Assembly: GCA_003135495.1 (NCBI GenBank) | Contig: PLBX01000468.1 | Span: 1-9,939 of the forward strand | Source of the DNA: Acidobacteriaceae bacterium | GTDB lineage: Bacteria; Acidobacteriota; Terriglobia; Terriglobales; Acidobacteriaceae | Reading direction: 5' to 3' | Length of the DNA: 9,939 bases | Shown here: positions 1-7,222 of the stretch, in pieces | Layout: each line of letters starts with the position of its first letter | How positions within the stretch are numbered: position 1 is the first letter of the stretch | Translations under genes and position numbers: made by a program | Notes under the pieces: generated by a model | Database searches by the model: none | What the model was told of the DNA's origin: nothing | What the model saw: the letters and a program-made list of their open reading frames with translations, nothing else

Positions 1-233
1 GAGTCGTCATATTTTGACCACTCGCAATAGAAACGATCGTAGTCATGCTGCGTCGCGTCAGAATCGGCGTACACAAAATCGCGGCGGTTGCAGATGACGA
101 CGTCATATTTCGCGGGCAGTGGGTATCCATCCGGTACGATAAAGCGCTGGTGATGGCAAATTGTGGTGGACAGGGAGCCGCACGCCCCGCATGCGCGACG
201 CGACTTCGTACCGCGAGCAGCAGCGCTATGCAT
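1..233 (-). CDS. SAM-dependent methyltransferase, N-terminal fragment (runs off left edge)
   Basis: Only the first 77 codons are present; the gene continues beyond base 1. The visible part looks like the N-terminal metal-binding module found before the Rossmann methyltransferase domain in sugar-cluster methyltransferases: a C-x2-C pair (Cys15, Cys18), then a segment around FIVPDGYPLP, then a YDVVIC...FVYAD stretch and a DYDRFY...SKYDD stretch. The SAM-binding motifs lie outside the window, so the class call rests on family resemblance. The start is well supported: a perfect GGAGG (239-243) sits 5 nt before ATG, and the ATG overlaps the upstream SDR gene by 8 bp, so the two are probably translationally coupled. 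Oddity: the second expected metal-ligand pair (C-x2-C-G) reads CNRRD, so the second cysteine and following glycine appear replaced. Inferred role: C- or O-methylation of the CDP-deoxysugar made by this operon. Confidence 0.68.
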   Translation of the reverse strand, partial: MHSAAARGTKSRRACGACGSLSTTICHHQRFIVPDGYPLPAKYDVVICNRRDFVYADSDATQHDYDRFYCEWSKYDD

Positions 234-1329
234 TGCTGCCTCCGGTTGCGAGAGCGTATTTGGAAATTGGTGGCCGCAGCAATGCAGTTTTGGCAAACCA
301 TGCATGAGTGCGAACAATCGCTTCGCGCAAGGGAATCTCAGCTTTCAACCCGAGCTCTTCGCGCGCCCGTGCGGTCGAGGGTACGTAACGGTGAACGGGA
401 GCGCCGGGCGTCGGAGCGGCGGCTATTTGAACGTCGACCTCGGGTGGGAGTGCAGCAGCGACCTCTCGCGCCAGGGAAGCGATACTCCAGGTTTCTTCTG
501 AACCGACGTTGTAAGCACGTCTGGACTCGCCTTTAAAGAGAATTGTCCAGAGCCAGACCATCAAGTCCGAAGCGTAAAGATACGAGCGCTCCGCGGAGCC
601 GTCACTCCGGACACGAATTGGTCGATTGTGCAGCCGATCGGAGATAAAATTACCGATGGCAAAGTGCGCGTCAATCTCCATATAAGGTCCAACAAAGGCA
701 AAGCAGCGGGCCGAACTGACAATCAATTGAGGCGATGCGGCGAGCGAACATAGAGTCTCTGCCGCACGCTTGCCTTCGGCGTAGGCGGAAGCCGGGTTTA
801 GCGGATCGGGTCCCCCCGGGTAAGACTCATTCATATGGGTGAGTTGATGGGGCTGGGTTCCATAGACCGCGCCTGAGCTGACGAGCAAGAACCGCTTAAC
901 GCCTGCTGCGGTGGAAAACTCGAGCGTGCGGCGCGTTCCTTCAATAATCGTGTCGAACATCTGCTGCGGCGCTTCGTTGTTGAGTTTCGCGCTGGCTTCG
1001 GTAGCGGCGTGGATGACATGGGAAAATGTGCCGGCGGGGAAGATTCCAGTGCGGACGTCCGCCGCATGCAACGCGATGGACGCATCTTGCTTGAGATGGG
1101 GAGCTTTTTCGTAAAGAACGCCTGGCCGCCGCGATAGTGCGACGGATCGCGCCTTAAGATTTAGCCTGCGATTTGCCCAGGAAAAAGTTTCCAGCAGCCA
1201 GCATCCGAAAAAACCGCTTGCGCCAGTGATCAGGATTCTTTCACCGCGCAATTCCTGCCACAACGGCTCGGTACGCGCGAGAATACGATCAAGATCTTCG
1301 GCCAGCGGATTTGTATTGGATGAGGTCAC
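226..1329 (-). CDS. NAD(P)-dependent sugar epimerase/reductase, extended SDR family
   Basis: A 367-residue extended short-chain dehydrogenase/reductase acting on nucleotide sugars. Visible motifs are the nucleotide-binding GASGFFG (residues 36-42), SSGAVYG (151-157, catalytic Ser) and the YxxxK pair Tyr183/Lys187. A segment RSYLYASDL (248-256) and the YNVGS motif near 273-277 are typical of nucleotide-sugar SDRs. About 30 residues precede the Rossmann fold, an N-terminal extension not found in classic GalE. The start is GTG, 11 bp after the rfbH stop; no ATG lies near and the Shine-Dalgarno sequence is weak, which fits coupled translation. Its place after rfbF-rfbG-rfbH suggests C4 reduction or epimerisation of the CDP-4-keto-deoxysugar, the job done by paratose or abequose synthases in Salmonella and Yersinia. 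It is not a clear orthologue of either, so the exact substrate is open. Confidence 0.87.
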   Translation of the reverse strand: MTSSNTNPLAEDLDRILARTEPLWQELRGERILITGASGFFGCWLLETFSWANRRLNLKARSVALSRRPGVLYEKAPHLKQDASIALHAADVRTGIFPAGTFSHVIHAATEASAKLNNEAPQQMFDTIIEGTRRTLEFSTAAGVKRFLLVSSGAVYGTQPHQLTHMNESYPGGPDPLNPASAYAEGKRAAETLCSLAASPQLIVSSARCFAFVGPYMEIDAHFAIGNFISDRLHNRPIRVRSDGSAERSYLYASDLMVWLWTILFKGESRRAYNVGSEETWSIASLAREVAAALPPEVDVQIAAAPTPGAPVHRYVPSTARAREELGLKAEIPLREAIVRTHAWFAKTALLRPPISKYALATGGSNA

Positions 1330-1340
1330 GGTCGCGCCGT

Positions 1341-2696
1341 TCAGGAGCCCTGCCCTGCGGAAGCGGCTCGTGGAATTTGATGGAAAGTCTCGGCGACGTA
1401 ATCGAGCATCGACTGCGAAATGCCCGGGTAGATGCCAATCCAGAAAACATTGCTCATAACAAAATCGGTATTCGCCAGATCGCCGACGACTCGCCGCGGA
1501 ATGTCACGATAAGCGGGCTGCCGAAGCAGGTTGCCGCCGAAAAGCTGCCGCGTGTTTATCTTCCGGGATTCCAGGAAGCTCACAATCTGATTGCGGGTGA
1601 GCGGTGAGTCTTTGCGGACGGCGATAGGGAACCCGAACCAGCTTGGTTCCGAATTTGCGGTTGCTTTCGGCAAGATAAGGAACTCGTCAAGATCTCTGAG
1701 GGAGTTGTGAAGTGCGGTGAAGTTACTCCGCCTGACTGCAATAAAGCCCGAGAGCTTATTCATCTGGGCGACGCCGATTGCGGCCTGCATGTCAGTGGCT
1801 TTAAGGTTGTAACCGATATGGCTGTAGATGTACTTATGATCGTATCCGGCGGGCAAACCGCCGAGTTGCCATTCGAACCTGCGGCCACACGTATTGGATT
1901 TTCCTGGATCGCACCAGCAATCTCTACCCCAATCCCGGAAAGATTCCGCAAGCTTCTTGAGGGCAGGCGATTGCGTCAGCACACAGCCACCCTCGCCCAT
2001 GGTGACGTGATGTGCGGGATAAAAACTTGTAGTCGCCAGGTCGCCGAAGGTGCCGACTTGGCGACCGTCATATAACGATCCGACGGCGTCGCAACAATCT
2101 TCGATTAACCAGAGGTTATGTTTCTTCGCCAGAGCCGTCACAGCGGCGAGGTCGAACGGATTGCCGAGAGTATGCGCCAGCATTACTGCCTTGGTACGAG
2201 GGGAGATAGCGGCTTCAAGATGAGTTACATCAACGTTGTAAGTCGGTATGTCAACATCGACGAAGACGGGCACCAGTCCATTTTGAATAATCGGATTGAC
2301 GGTCGTGGGAAAGCCAGCTGCTACGGTAAGCACCTCGTCCCCGGGCCGCAGTCGCCGCTCCCCAAGCGATGGCGAAGTGAGACACGCCAGTGCTGCCAGA
2401 TTCGCGGACGATCCGGAATTGACCAGAGATGCACCGCGCACTCCCATGAAAGCAGCAAATTCGCGTTCGAACCGGGCGGCGAACCTGCCGGTCGTAAACC
2501 ATCCGTCAAGCGCTGATTCGACGAGACTTTGGATTTCCGTGCTGTCAAATACCTTTCCCGATACCGGGACGTCGCTCTCGCCAGCGACAAACGCACCGGG
2601 TGCTAGCGCGAGATCGTAGTACTCTTTGACCAGCAACTGAATTTCGTCGCGAAGTTCGGCGGCGGTCTTACTCTTATTGTTCGAGTATTTTGTCAT
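1341..2696 (-). CDS. rfbH: CDP-4-keto-6-deoxyglucose-3-dehydrase (E1), [2Fe-2S] PMP enzyme
   Basis: A 451-residue DegT/AryC1/StrS-fold protein (rfbH, also ddhC or ascC). In the known pathway it uses pyridoxamine phosphate and an iron-sulfur cluster to remove the C3 hydroxyl of CDP-4-keto-6-deoxy-D-glucose, with electrons from a partner reductase (E3). Two diagnostics are directly visible. The PLP-anchoring lysine of ordinary sugar aminotransferases is replaced by histidine in SFYPAHH (His229). The cluster-binding pattern C-x57-C-x-C-x7-C is exact: Cys202, Cys260, Cys262, Cys270. Asp203, next to Cys202, is the expected pyridine-nitrogen partner. Length matches the family, so it looks intact. 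ATG start lies 7 bp after the rfbG stop; a GGGGA (2707-2711) is 10 nt upstream. A deoxygenase, not an aminotransferase, is therefore predicted. No E3 reductase gene is in the window. Confidence 0.95.
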   Translation of the reverse strand: MTKYSNNKSKTAAELRDEIQLLVKEYYDLALAPGAFVAGESDVPVSGKVFDSTEIQSLVESALDGWFTTGRFAARFEREFAAFMGVRGASLVNSGSSANLAALACLTSPSLGERRLRPGDEVLTVAAGFPTTVNPIIQNGLVPVFVDVDIPTYNVDVTHLEAAISPRTKAVMLAHTLGNPFDLAAVTALAKKHNLWLIEDCCDAVGSLYDGRQVGTFGDLATTSFYPAHHVTMGEGGCVLTQSPALKKLAESFRDWGRDCWCDPGKSNTCGRRFEWQLGGLPAGYDHKYIYSHIGYNLKATDMQAAIGVAQMNKLSGFIAVRRSNFTALHNSLRDLDEFLILPKATANSEPSWFGFPIAVRKDSPLTRNQIVSFLESRKINTRQLFGGNLLRQPAYRDIPRRVVGDLANTDFVMSNVFWIGIYPGISQSMLDYVAETFHQIPRAASAGQGS

Positions 2697-2703
2697 CGCG
2701 CCA

Positions 2704-3708
2704 TCATCCCCGGCTTGACTGAGCCATTACGGCAGGAGCGCTCAGGAAATCCCGATACCAGGCGATGGTGCGGTCAATGCCGGTTTCAAGGGTAAATTGT
2801 GGTTGCCAATTGAGCACGGTACGTGCGCGCTCGGCGCTTAGGAACTGGTGGCGAATCTCGTTGCTGGCATGGTTGAGCACCTCGGGGCGTAATGGCGACT
2901 GCAGTTTCCGCAAAAGTAGGTCAACCAGTTCCAGGACGCTGATCTGACTTTCATTGGAAAAGTTGAAAGCCTGGCCACGCAGCGATGAGTAGGATGCGAG
3001 ACGTTCTGCGAGCAGCATGTACGCGGCAGCACCATCCTCGATGTAGAAGTAGTCTCGGACAAACGAACCATCCGATCGCACCACTGGCCGTTCTCCGCGG
3101 ATCACGGAACGTATCGTCCCCGGGACAACCCGATTCCAGTTCAAGTCACCGCCCCCGTAGAAATTACCGCATCGGGTTATGGCAACCGGAAGGTTATAAC
3201 TAATAGCATAACTCTGAGCTATCAAGTCCGCGCATGACTTACTAACGTCGTAAGGATGCCGCCCTTCTAAGGGCATTGTTTCGTCGTAGGGAAGATGCTT
3301 TTGATCGCCATAAGCTTTATCAGATGAAGCGACAACGATCGACAAGACCTTCGGGGAGCGGCGGCAAGCCTCGAGAAGGTTCCATGTGCCTTCTATGTTA
3401 GTAGAAAATGTCGAGGCCGGATTACGGTTCGCGATGCCAACAATGGTCTGGGCGGCCAAATGGAAGACGACTTCGACTTCGTACTCGCCCAAGATACGTT
3501 CAATAAGATCACGATCATTTATGTCGCCACGCACGGTATTTATCTGCTCAATGCGTCCGCTCCGAACCAGGTCGCTTTGCGGAACCCAATCGCGGACAAG
3601 GCCTACTACGTCTGCTCCCGCATCAATTAGTTGTTTCATCAGCCAGGAACCAAGCAGGCCTGTGCCGCCAGTAACGAAGAACGAACGATCTCGCCAAAAT
3701 GAACTCAT
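2704..3708 (-). CDS. rfbG: CDP-glucose 4,6-dehydratase
   Basis: Converts CDP-D-glucose to CDP-4-keto-6-deoxy-D-glucose with tightly bound NAD+ (rfbG, also ddhB or ascB), second step of CDP-dideoxyhexose synthesis. With the ATG chosen here the protein has 334 residues. It shows the Rossmann motif GGTGLLG (14-20), the dehydratase catalytic segment SSDKAYG (Ser129, Asp130, Lys131), the Tyr153-x3-Lys157 pair in YDVSK, and [12 protein letters not shown] (211-222), typical of the family. Start choice: ATG at 3708 overlaps the rfbF stop as ATGA, with GGAAGG (3719-3724) 10 nt upstream, and places the first beta strand where the family has it. An in-frame TTG at 3747 would add 13 residues inside rfbF and is less likely. 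The 4-bp overlap implies translational coupling with rfbF. Confidence 0.95.
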   Translation of the reverse strand: MSSFWRDRSFFVTGGTGLLGSWLMKQLIDAGADVVGLVRDWVPQSDLVRSGRIEQINTVRGDINDRDLIERILGEYEVEVVFHLAAQTIVGIANRNPASTFSTNIEGTWNLLEACRRSPKVLSIVVASSDKAYGDQKHLPYDETMPLEGRHPYDVSKSCADLIAQSYAISYNLPVAITRCGNFYGGGDLNWNRVVPGTIRSVIRGERPVVRSDGSFVRDYFYIEDGAAAYMLLAERLASYSSLRGQAFNFSNESQISVLELVDLLLRKLQSPLRPEVLNHASNEIRHQFLSAERARTVLNWQPQFTLETGIDRTIAWYRDFLSAPAVMAQSSRG

Positions 3709-4487
3709 TCGGCCCATACCTTCCAGGGTGTGTTCGCGCTTGCCCAAAGCTCATTTAGATATTGATATTCACGGTAAGTATCCATGGCGAAGAAAAACCC
3801 ATCATGCCGGTAGGCCATCAGTTGGTTTTCTCGCGCCAATCTCTCCAGCGGTTCGCGTTCGAGAATGCATTCCGGGCCGCCTAGATAATCAAGGATACGG
3901 CGGTTAAACACGAAGAAGCCCGCGCTGATCAGGCCATGTGATGTTGGCTTCTCCATGAATCTCTGCACCCGGCCCTGGGCATCTGCTTCGAGCACGCCAA
4001 AGCGCGAGATTGGTGGTACGGATGTAACAGTGGCAAGGCGGCCATGCTGGTGATGAAACTCGAGCAGAGAGTTTATGTTGACGTCGCTTAGACCATCGCC
4101 ATAAGTCAGAAGAAAAGTGTCGTCTTGCTCGAGATAGCGGGCAACCCGCTGTAACCGTCCGCCAGTCATTGTCTCCAGTCCGGTGTCGGCGAGCGTAACG
4201 GCGAAATCCTGTTCCTGATGGGCTCCCATGAATTGAATCTGTGATTTGCGCCCCAGGCAGATCTTGAAGTCGCTGTTCATGGCTTCGTAGTTGAGAAAAT
4301 ATTCTTTGATCATGTTGCCGCGATAGCCGAGACAGAGCACAAACTCGCGGACCCCATAGTGGGCGTACATCTTCATGATGTGCCACAGGATGGGGCGGCC
4401 GCCGATTTCCACCATCGGCTTGGGACGGAATTCGGTTTCTTCGCGGAGTCGGGTACCCGCTCCACCACACAGAACAACAACCTTCAT
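3705..4487 (-). CDS. rfbF: Glucose-1-phosphate cytidylyltransferase
   Basis: Makes CDP-D-glucose from CTP and alpha-D-glucose-1-phosphate (rfbF, also ddhA or ascA), the entry step of CDP-deoxysugar pathways; cytoplasmic. The 260 residues match the usual length. Visible motifs are the nucleotide-binding [11 protein letters not shown] (8-18), [10 protein letters not shown] (21-30) with Lys23, and YGDGLSD (129-135), whose Asp131 is the expected metal ligand. These distinguish it from glucose-1-P thymidylyltransferases, which are longer and have different surroundings for these motifs. The ATG is preceded by AAGGA (4495-4499) with a 7-nt spacer. It is the first gene of the sugar operon, after a 296-bp leader, so operon transcription probably begins in that leader. 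Confidence 0.96.
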   Translation of the reverse strand: MKVVVLCGGAGTRLREETEFRPKPMVEIGGRPILWHIMKMYAHYGVREFVLCLGYRGNMIKEYFLNYEAMNSDFKICLGRKSQIQFMGAHQEQDFAVTLADTGLETMTGGRLQRVARYLEQDDTFLLTYGDGLSDVNINSLLEFHHQHGRLATVTSVPPISRFGVLEADAQGRVQRFMEKPTSHGLISAGFFVFNRRILDYLGGPECILEREPLERLARENQLMAYRHDGFFFAMDTYREYQYLNELWASANTPWKVWAE

Positions 4488-4500
4488 AACTGGGTCCTTG

Positions 4501-4527
4501 CGATGCTGTCTGCCACGGGCCGCATCG
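4501..4527 (-). other. Predicted leader hairpin just before the rfbF ribosome binding site
   Basis: CGATGC (4501-4506) pairs exactly with GCATCG (4522-4527), with an inner GCC/GGC pairing possible in the loop. On the minus-strand transcript the stem ends one base before the AAGGA Shine-Dalgarno of rfbF, so it could affect ribosome access. There is no T-run after it, so it is not an intrinsic terminator. A 6-bp stem can occur by chance. Confidence 0.3.
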
Positions 4528-4570
4528 GGCGTAGAACCTGCGATGTTCCTCGGCCCGCTAGTCAGTTATC

Positions 4571-4586
4571 CCACACGGGAGTGTGG
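4571..4586. repeat. Perfect inverted repeat CCACAC-GGGA-GTGTGG
   Basis: Six-base arms match perfectly around a 4-base loop. It sits about 85 bp upstream of rfbF. Neither strand has a T-tract after it, so a terminator is unlikely. It could be an operator or a stable 5'-UTR hairpin; function unknown. Confidence 0.4.
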
Positions 4587-4783
4587 AAGACAGAATTACG
4601 AAAGTCACCAAAAGGACCCATAGAAATGATGGAGGCTCTAACTCGACAACATAAGATCGTGCGGAAGGTTTACCGTCGTGAAGAAAATCGGCTAGATGCA
4701 CGAAATAAGTGTAAAAACACAAAGCGTGAGATCGATGATTCAGAAAACGTGGCGGTAAAGAGCACGGAGTTACTAGAGTTACC

Positions 4784-6100
4784 TCACGATCTAGCGGGCG
4801 CCACGGCGCGTTTAGGGAAGATGTTACCCACCCGCCTGATCTCCGCCCCCACGCCTTTTAACTTCTCTTCAATGTTCTCGTAGCCGCGATCGAGGTGATA
4901 GACGCGGTCGATAATCGTTTCGCCGTCGGCAACCAGCGCGGCGAGCACGAGCGATGCGGAGGCCCGCAAATCCGAGGCCAGCACTGCCGCGGCGCTCAGC
5001 GGAGTTCCGCCTTGCACAATGGCATGATGGCCTTCGATCTTTATGTCGGCGCCCATTCGCACCAGTTCCTGCGCGTGCATGAAGCGGTTCTCAAAAATAT
5101 TTTCGGTGACGATTGAAGTACCTGCAGCCTGCGTCGCCAGCGCCATGTATTGCGCCTGCATGTCGGTCGGAAAGCCAGGATATTCTTCCGTAACCACGTC
5201 GGCCGCTCGCAGCGGCTGATCTCCCATCACTCTTACGCAATCACCCTTCACCGCGGTCTTCACGCCCGTCTCAGTCAGCTTTTGCAGGATGGCGGTAAGA
5301 TGCCCCGGATCGCATCCGGAAACATTCAGATCGCCGCCCGTGAGCGCCGCCGCGATGATGAAAGTTCCCGCTTCAATGCGGTCGGGAATAATTCGATGAC
5401 GGGCCCCGTGCAGTTTGTCGACGCCGCGTACGCGAATTGTCGACGTTCCTGCACCTTCAATTCTCGCCCCCATGGCGTTCAGCAGCGCCGCTAGATCGGC
5501 GACTTCAGGCTCCCGGGCGCAATTCTGCATCACCGTCTCGCCCTCGGCCAGCGTCGCAGCCATCAATAAATCTTCCGTCCCGGTTACGGTTATTTTATCG
5601 AAGCAAATTTCAGCGCCGCGAAGACGATTGCCTTTCAGCGGATCTGTCGTGGCTTCAACATATCCGTGGTCCTGCGTGATCTTCGCTCCCAACTTCTCCA
5701 GGCCCTTAATGTGCAAATCAATCGGCCTCGCGCCAATCGCGCATCCTCCCGGCAATGAAACGCGAGCACGGCCGCAGCGCGCTACCAGCGGCCCCAGCAC
5801 CAGAGTCGAAGCGCGCATCGTTTTTACCAGTTCATAAGACGCCTCCGGCGAGGCAAGCGTGCGAGCGCAAATCGTAGTGCGGTGGTGGGCGCGACCATAG
5901 CCAAGTTCAACTTCGGCGCCCATGGCAGACAGAAGCTTGCGCGTCGTCTCGATGTCGCGAACTTGCGGAATGTTCTCAAGAATCACTGCCTCGTCGGTCA
6001 GCAACGCCGCCGCCATGCAAGGCAGCGCGGCGTTCTTCGCTCCACTGATTCGTACCGTCCCCAACAGGGGATTGCCACCGCGAATTACCAGCTTATCCAT
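4784..6100 (-). CDS. murA: UDP-N-acetylglucosamine 1-carboxyvinyltransferase
   Basis: MurA transfers enolpyruvate from PEP to UDP-GlcNAc, the first committed step of peptidoglycan synthesis and the target of fosfomycin; cytoplasmic. The 438 residues fit the family. Key features are Lys22 in SGAKNA, the catalytic loop PGGCAIGARP with Cys120 (the fosfomycin-reactive residue, not the Asp variant that gives natural resistance), and Asp313 in EYPGFPTDMQAQ, the expected general acid/base. The C-terminal DRGYENIEEKL is also typical. The start is ATG; only a weak AGAAG-like ribosome site precedes it. It lies 138 bp after murQ on the same strand, with a hairpin and four GATATC sites between, so it may have its own promoter. 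It is followed by a long AT-rich spacer and then the sugar operon. Confidence 0.97.
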   Translation of the reverse strand: MDKLVIRGGNPLLGTVRISGAKNAALPCMAAALLTDEAVILENIPQVRDIETTRKLLSAMGAEVELGYGRAHHRTTICARTLASPEASYELVKTMRASTLVLGPLVARCGRARVSLPGGCAIGARPIDLHIKGLEKLGAKITQDHGYVEATTDPLKGNRLRGAEICFDKITVTGTEDLLMAATLAEGETVMQNCAREPEVADLAALLNAMGARIEGAGTSTIRVRGVDKLHGARHRIIPDRIEAGTFIIAAALTGGDLNVSGCDPGHLTAILQKLTETGVKTAVKGDCVRVMGDQPLRAADVVTEEYPGFPTDMQAQYMALATQAAGTSIVTENIFENRFMHAQELVRMGADIKIEGHHAIVQGGTPLSAAAVLASDLRASASLVLAALVADGETIIDRVYHLDRGYENIEEKLKGVGAEIRRVGNIFPKRAVAPARS

Positions 6101-6136
6101 GTCGTGATCACTTCTTGAAATTTACCGCGACCGCTC

Positions 6137-6181
6137 GATATCTTCTCCGCGATATCTTCTGCTCGATATCCGCTCGATATC
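6137..6181. repeat. Cluster of four GATATC palindromes upstream of murA
   Basis: GATATC occurs at 6137, 6151, 6165 and 6176, with centre spacings of 14, 14 and 11 bp. Three copies share the longer unit GCTCGATATC (6133-6142, 6161-6170, 6172-6181) and the fourth is CGCGATATC. The array lies 37-82 bp before the murA start codon. It may be a small tandem duplication or a set of protein-binding sites for murA control; the sequence alone does not decide. Confidence 0.6.
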
Positions 6182-6205
6182 TAAGGAGGGGCTGTAAATA
6201 TTCTA

Positions 6206-6224
6206 GCGGGGAATGTCTCCCCGC
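6206..6224 (-). terminator. GC-rich hairpin after murQ, possible weak terminator
   Basis: GCGGGGA (6206-6212) and TCCCCGC (6218-6224) form a perfect 7-bp stem with a 5-base loop, starting 15 bp past the murQ stop codon. On the minus-strand transcript it is followed by an A/T-rich stretch (TAGAATATTTA) rather than a clean U-run. It could end or attenuate murQ transcription before murA, but the missing U-tract makes this uncertain. Confidence 0.45.
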
Positions 6225-6238
6225 AGAGCCCTGAATCG

Positions 6239-7222
6239 CTATCGTAAGTTCCCTTTGTAACCAGCCCCCGGCTTGCGTTTTGCAGCCGCCAGAGCGTCAC
6301 GCACACGCCCCGAGGACGCCTTGAGGGCAGCTACCGCTTCTTCCTGGCTGATGCCAGCCAGTGCCATCACCAATGCGACAGGCACGCGCCCTTCTGCGGA
6401 AACTAAGAGTGCGCGCGCCGCCCGACGTTTTAAATCGGCAGCTTCCTCCAGAATGCTAACCGCACGCTCGCTTAACTTCGCATTCTTCGGGCGCAGGTTC
6501 ACCATAAAATTTCCATACACATAGGCGAGACGCGCCATCGCGCCCGTCGTCAGCATGTTCAGGATCATCTTCTGCGCCGTGCCCGCTTTCATCCTCGTCG
6601 ATCCGGTCAAAACCTCCGGCCCCACCTCGGCCACAATCGCAACCTGCGCCGCCTTGCTCAGCGGAGAGTTCGGATTGCAAACCACGGCGACAGTGGTTGC
6701 GCCACGCGCCCGCGCATATTCCACCGCCGCCACAGTAAAAGGAGTTCGTCCGCTGGCGGCAATGCCTACAACAACATCTTTTTTCCCGGGCTTTTTCTTG
6801 GCCATCGCCTTGCGCCCCACTTCGCGAGAATCCTCATCGGCTTCCACAGCCGCGCCCAGAGCTCTCGCGCCGCCCGCAATGATGAACTGTACCGTGCGCG
6901 GAGATAGGTCAAAGGTTGGCGGGCACTCGACCGCATCCAACGCGGCGATGCGCCCGCTGGTGCCGGTGCCGACGTAAATAAGCCGCCCTCCACTCGAGAT
7001 CGCCGCCGCGATCAAATCAATCGCCTTTGCGATTTGCGGAAGCGATCCTTTCACGGCTCCCGCGACTTTCGCATCTTCACGATTGATGATGCGTGCAATT
7101 TCCAGCGCAGATTCTTGATCGAGACGGGCAGACGCGCGGTTTGTTTTTTCCGTGCTAAGACTTCGCAGATCGGAGTTACGTCTGCTCTCGTTTGATTCAC
7201 CCTTGCGCCGCTGACGGTTCAA
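6239..7222 (-). CDS. murQ: N-acetylmuramic acid 6-phosphate etherase
   Basis: MurQ cleaves the D-lactyl ether of MurNAc-6-phosphate to give GlcNAc-6-phosphate and D-lactate, the key cytoplasmic step in recycling cell-wall muramic acid. The 327-residue protein has the SIS-domain phosphosugar site VGTGTSGR (84-91), the catalytic DAVECPPTFD with Glu99, Glu130 in EADEDS (31 residues later, matching the spacing of the two E. coli catalytic glutamates), IAASGRTP (154-161) and the signature LTGSTRMKAGTAQK (205-218). The start is TTG, overlapping the upstream hydrolase stop as TTGA; GGGGAA (7229-7234) lies 6 nt before it, and no ATG or GTG alternative keeps the conserved N-terminus. The 4-bp overlap indicates one operon with the hydrolase. 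A MurP transporter, MurR regulator or MurNAc kinase was not seen in the window. Confidence 0.95.
   Translation of the reverse strand: MNRQRRKGESNESRRNSDLRSLSTEKTNRASARLDQESALEIARIINREDAKVAGAVKGSLPQIAKAIDLIAAAISSGGRLIYVGTGTSGRIAALDAVECPPTFDLSPRTVQFIIAGGARALGAAVEADEDSREVGRKAMAKKKPGKKDVVVGIAASGRTPFTVAAVEYARARGATTVAVVCNPNSPLSKAAQVAIVAEVGPEVLTGSTRMKAGTAQKMILNMLTTGAMARLAYVYGNFMVNLRPKNAKLSERAVSILEEAADLKRRAARALLVSAEGRVPVALVMALAGISQEEAVAALKASSGRVRDALAAAKRKPGAGYKGNLR

Larger units (their letters stand above)
4488..4783 (-). promoter_or_regulatory. Leader/spacer upstream of the CDP-sugar operon
   Basis: This 296-bp gap holds no convincing gene. It lies between the murA stop and rfbF and should carry the promoter of the sugar operon. 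It is visibly AT-rich in its distal part: 4681-4740 has 22 G/C of 60, against 45 of 60 at 5761-5820 inside murA. It contains a short inverted repeat GTGT-AAAA-ACAC (4709-4720), a direct repeat GAGTTAC (4767-4773 and 4776-4782), and two hairpins listed separately. I found no strong sigma70 -35/-10 pair on the minus strand and no clear terminator after murA, so read-through from murA is possible. Confidence 0.4.

Noticed and set aside
45..536. Plus-strand frames at the left end
   Set aside because: They are shadows of the methyltransferase and SDR genes, which carry clear motifs on the minus strand.
3709..3747. TTG start for rfbG, 13 residues longer
   Set aside because: It lies inside rfbF without a ribosome site, and the ATGA overlap at 3708 gives the family-typical N-terminus.
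4571..4586. Rho-independent terminator after murA
   Set aside because: The stem is real but has no T-tract on either strand and is about 200 bp past the murA stop.
4745..4760. GGCGGTA resembling the ops/JUMPstart element of polysaccharide operons
   Set aside because: It is on the plus strand, opposite to the operon, and matches only part of the element.
4359..4883. Plus-strand open frame of 174 codons across the rfbF-murA spacer
   Set aside because: Both ends are antisense to rfbF and murA, composition is not protein-like, and no family resemblance is seen.
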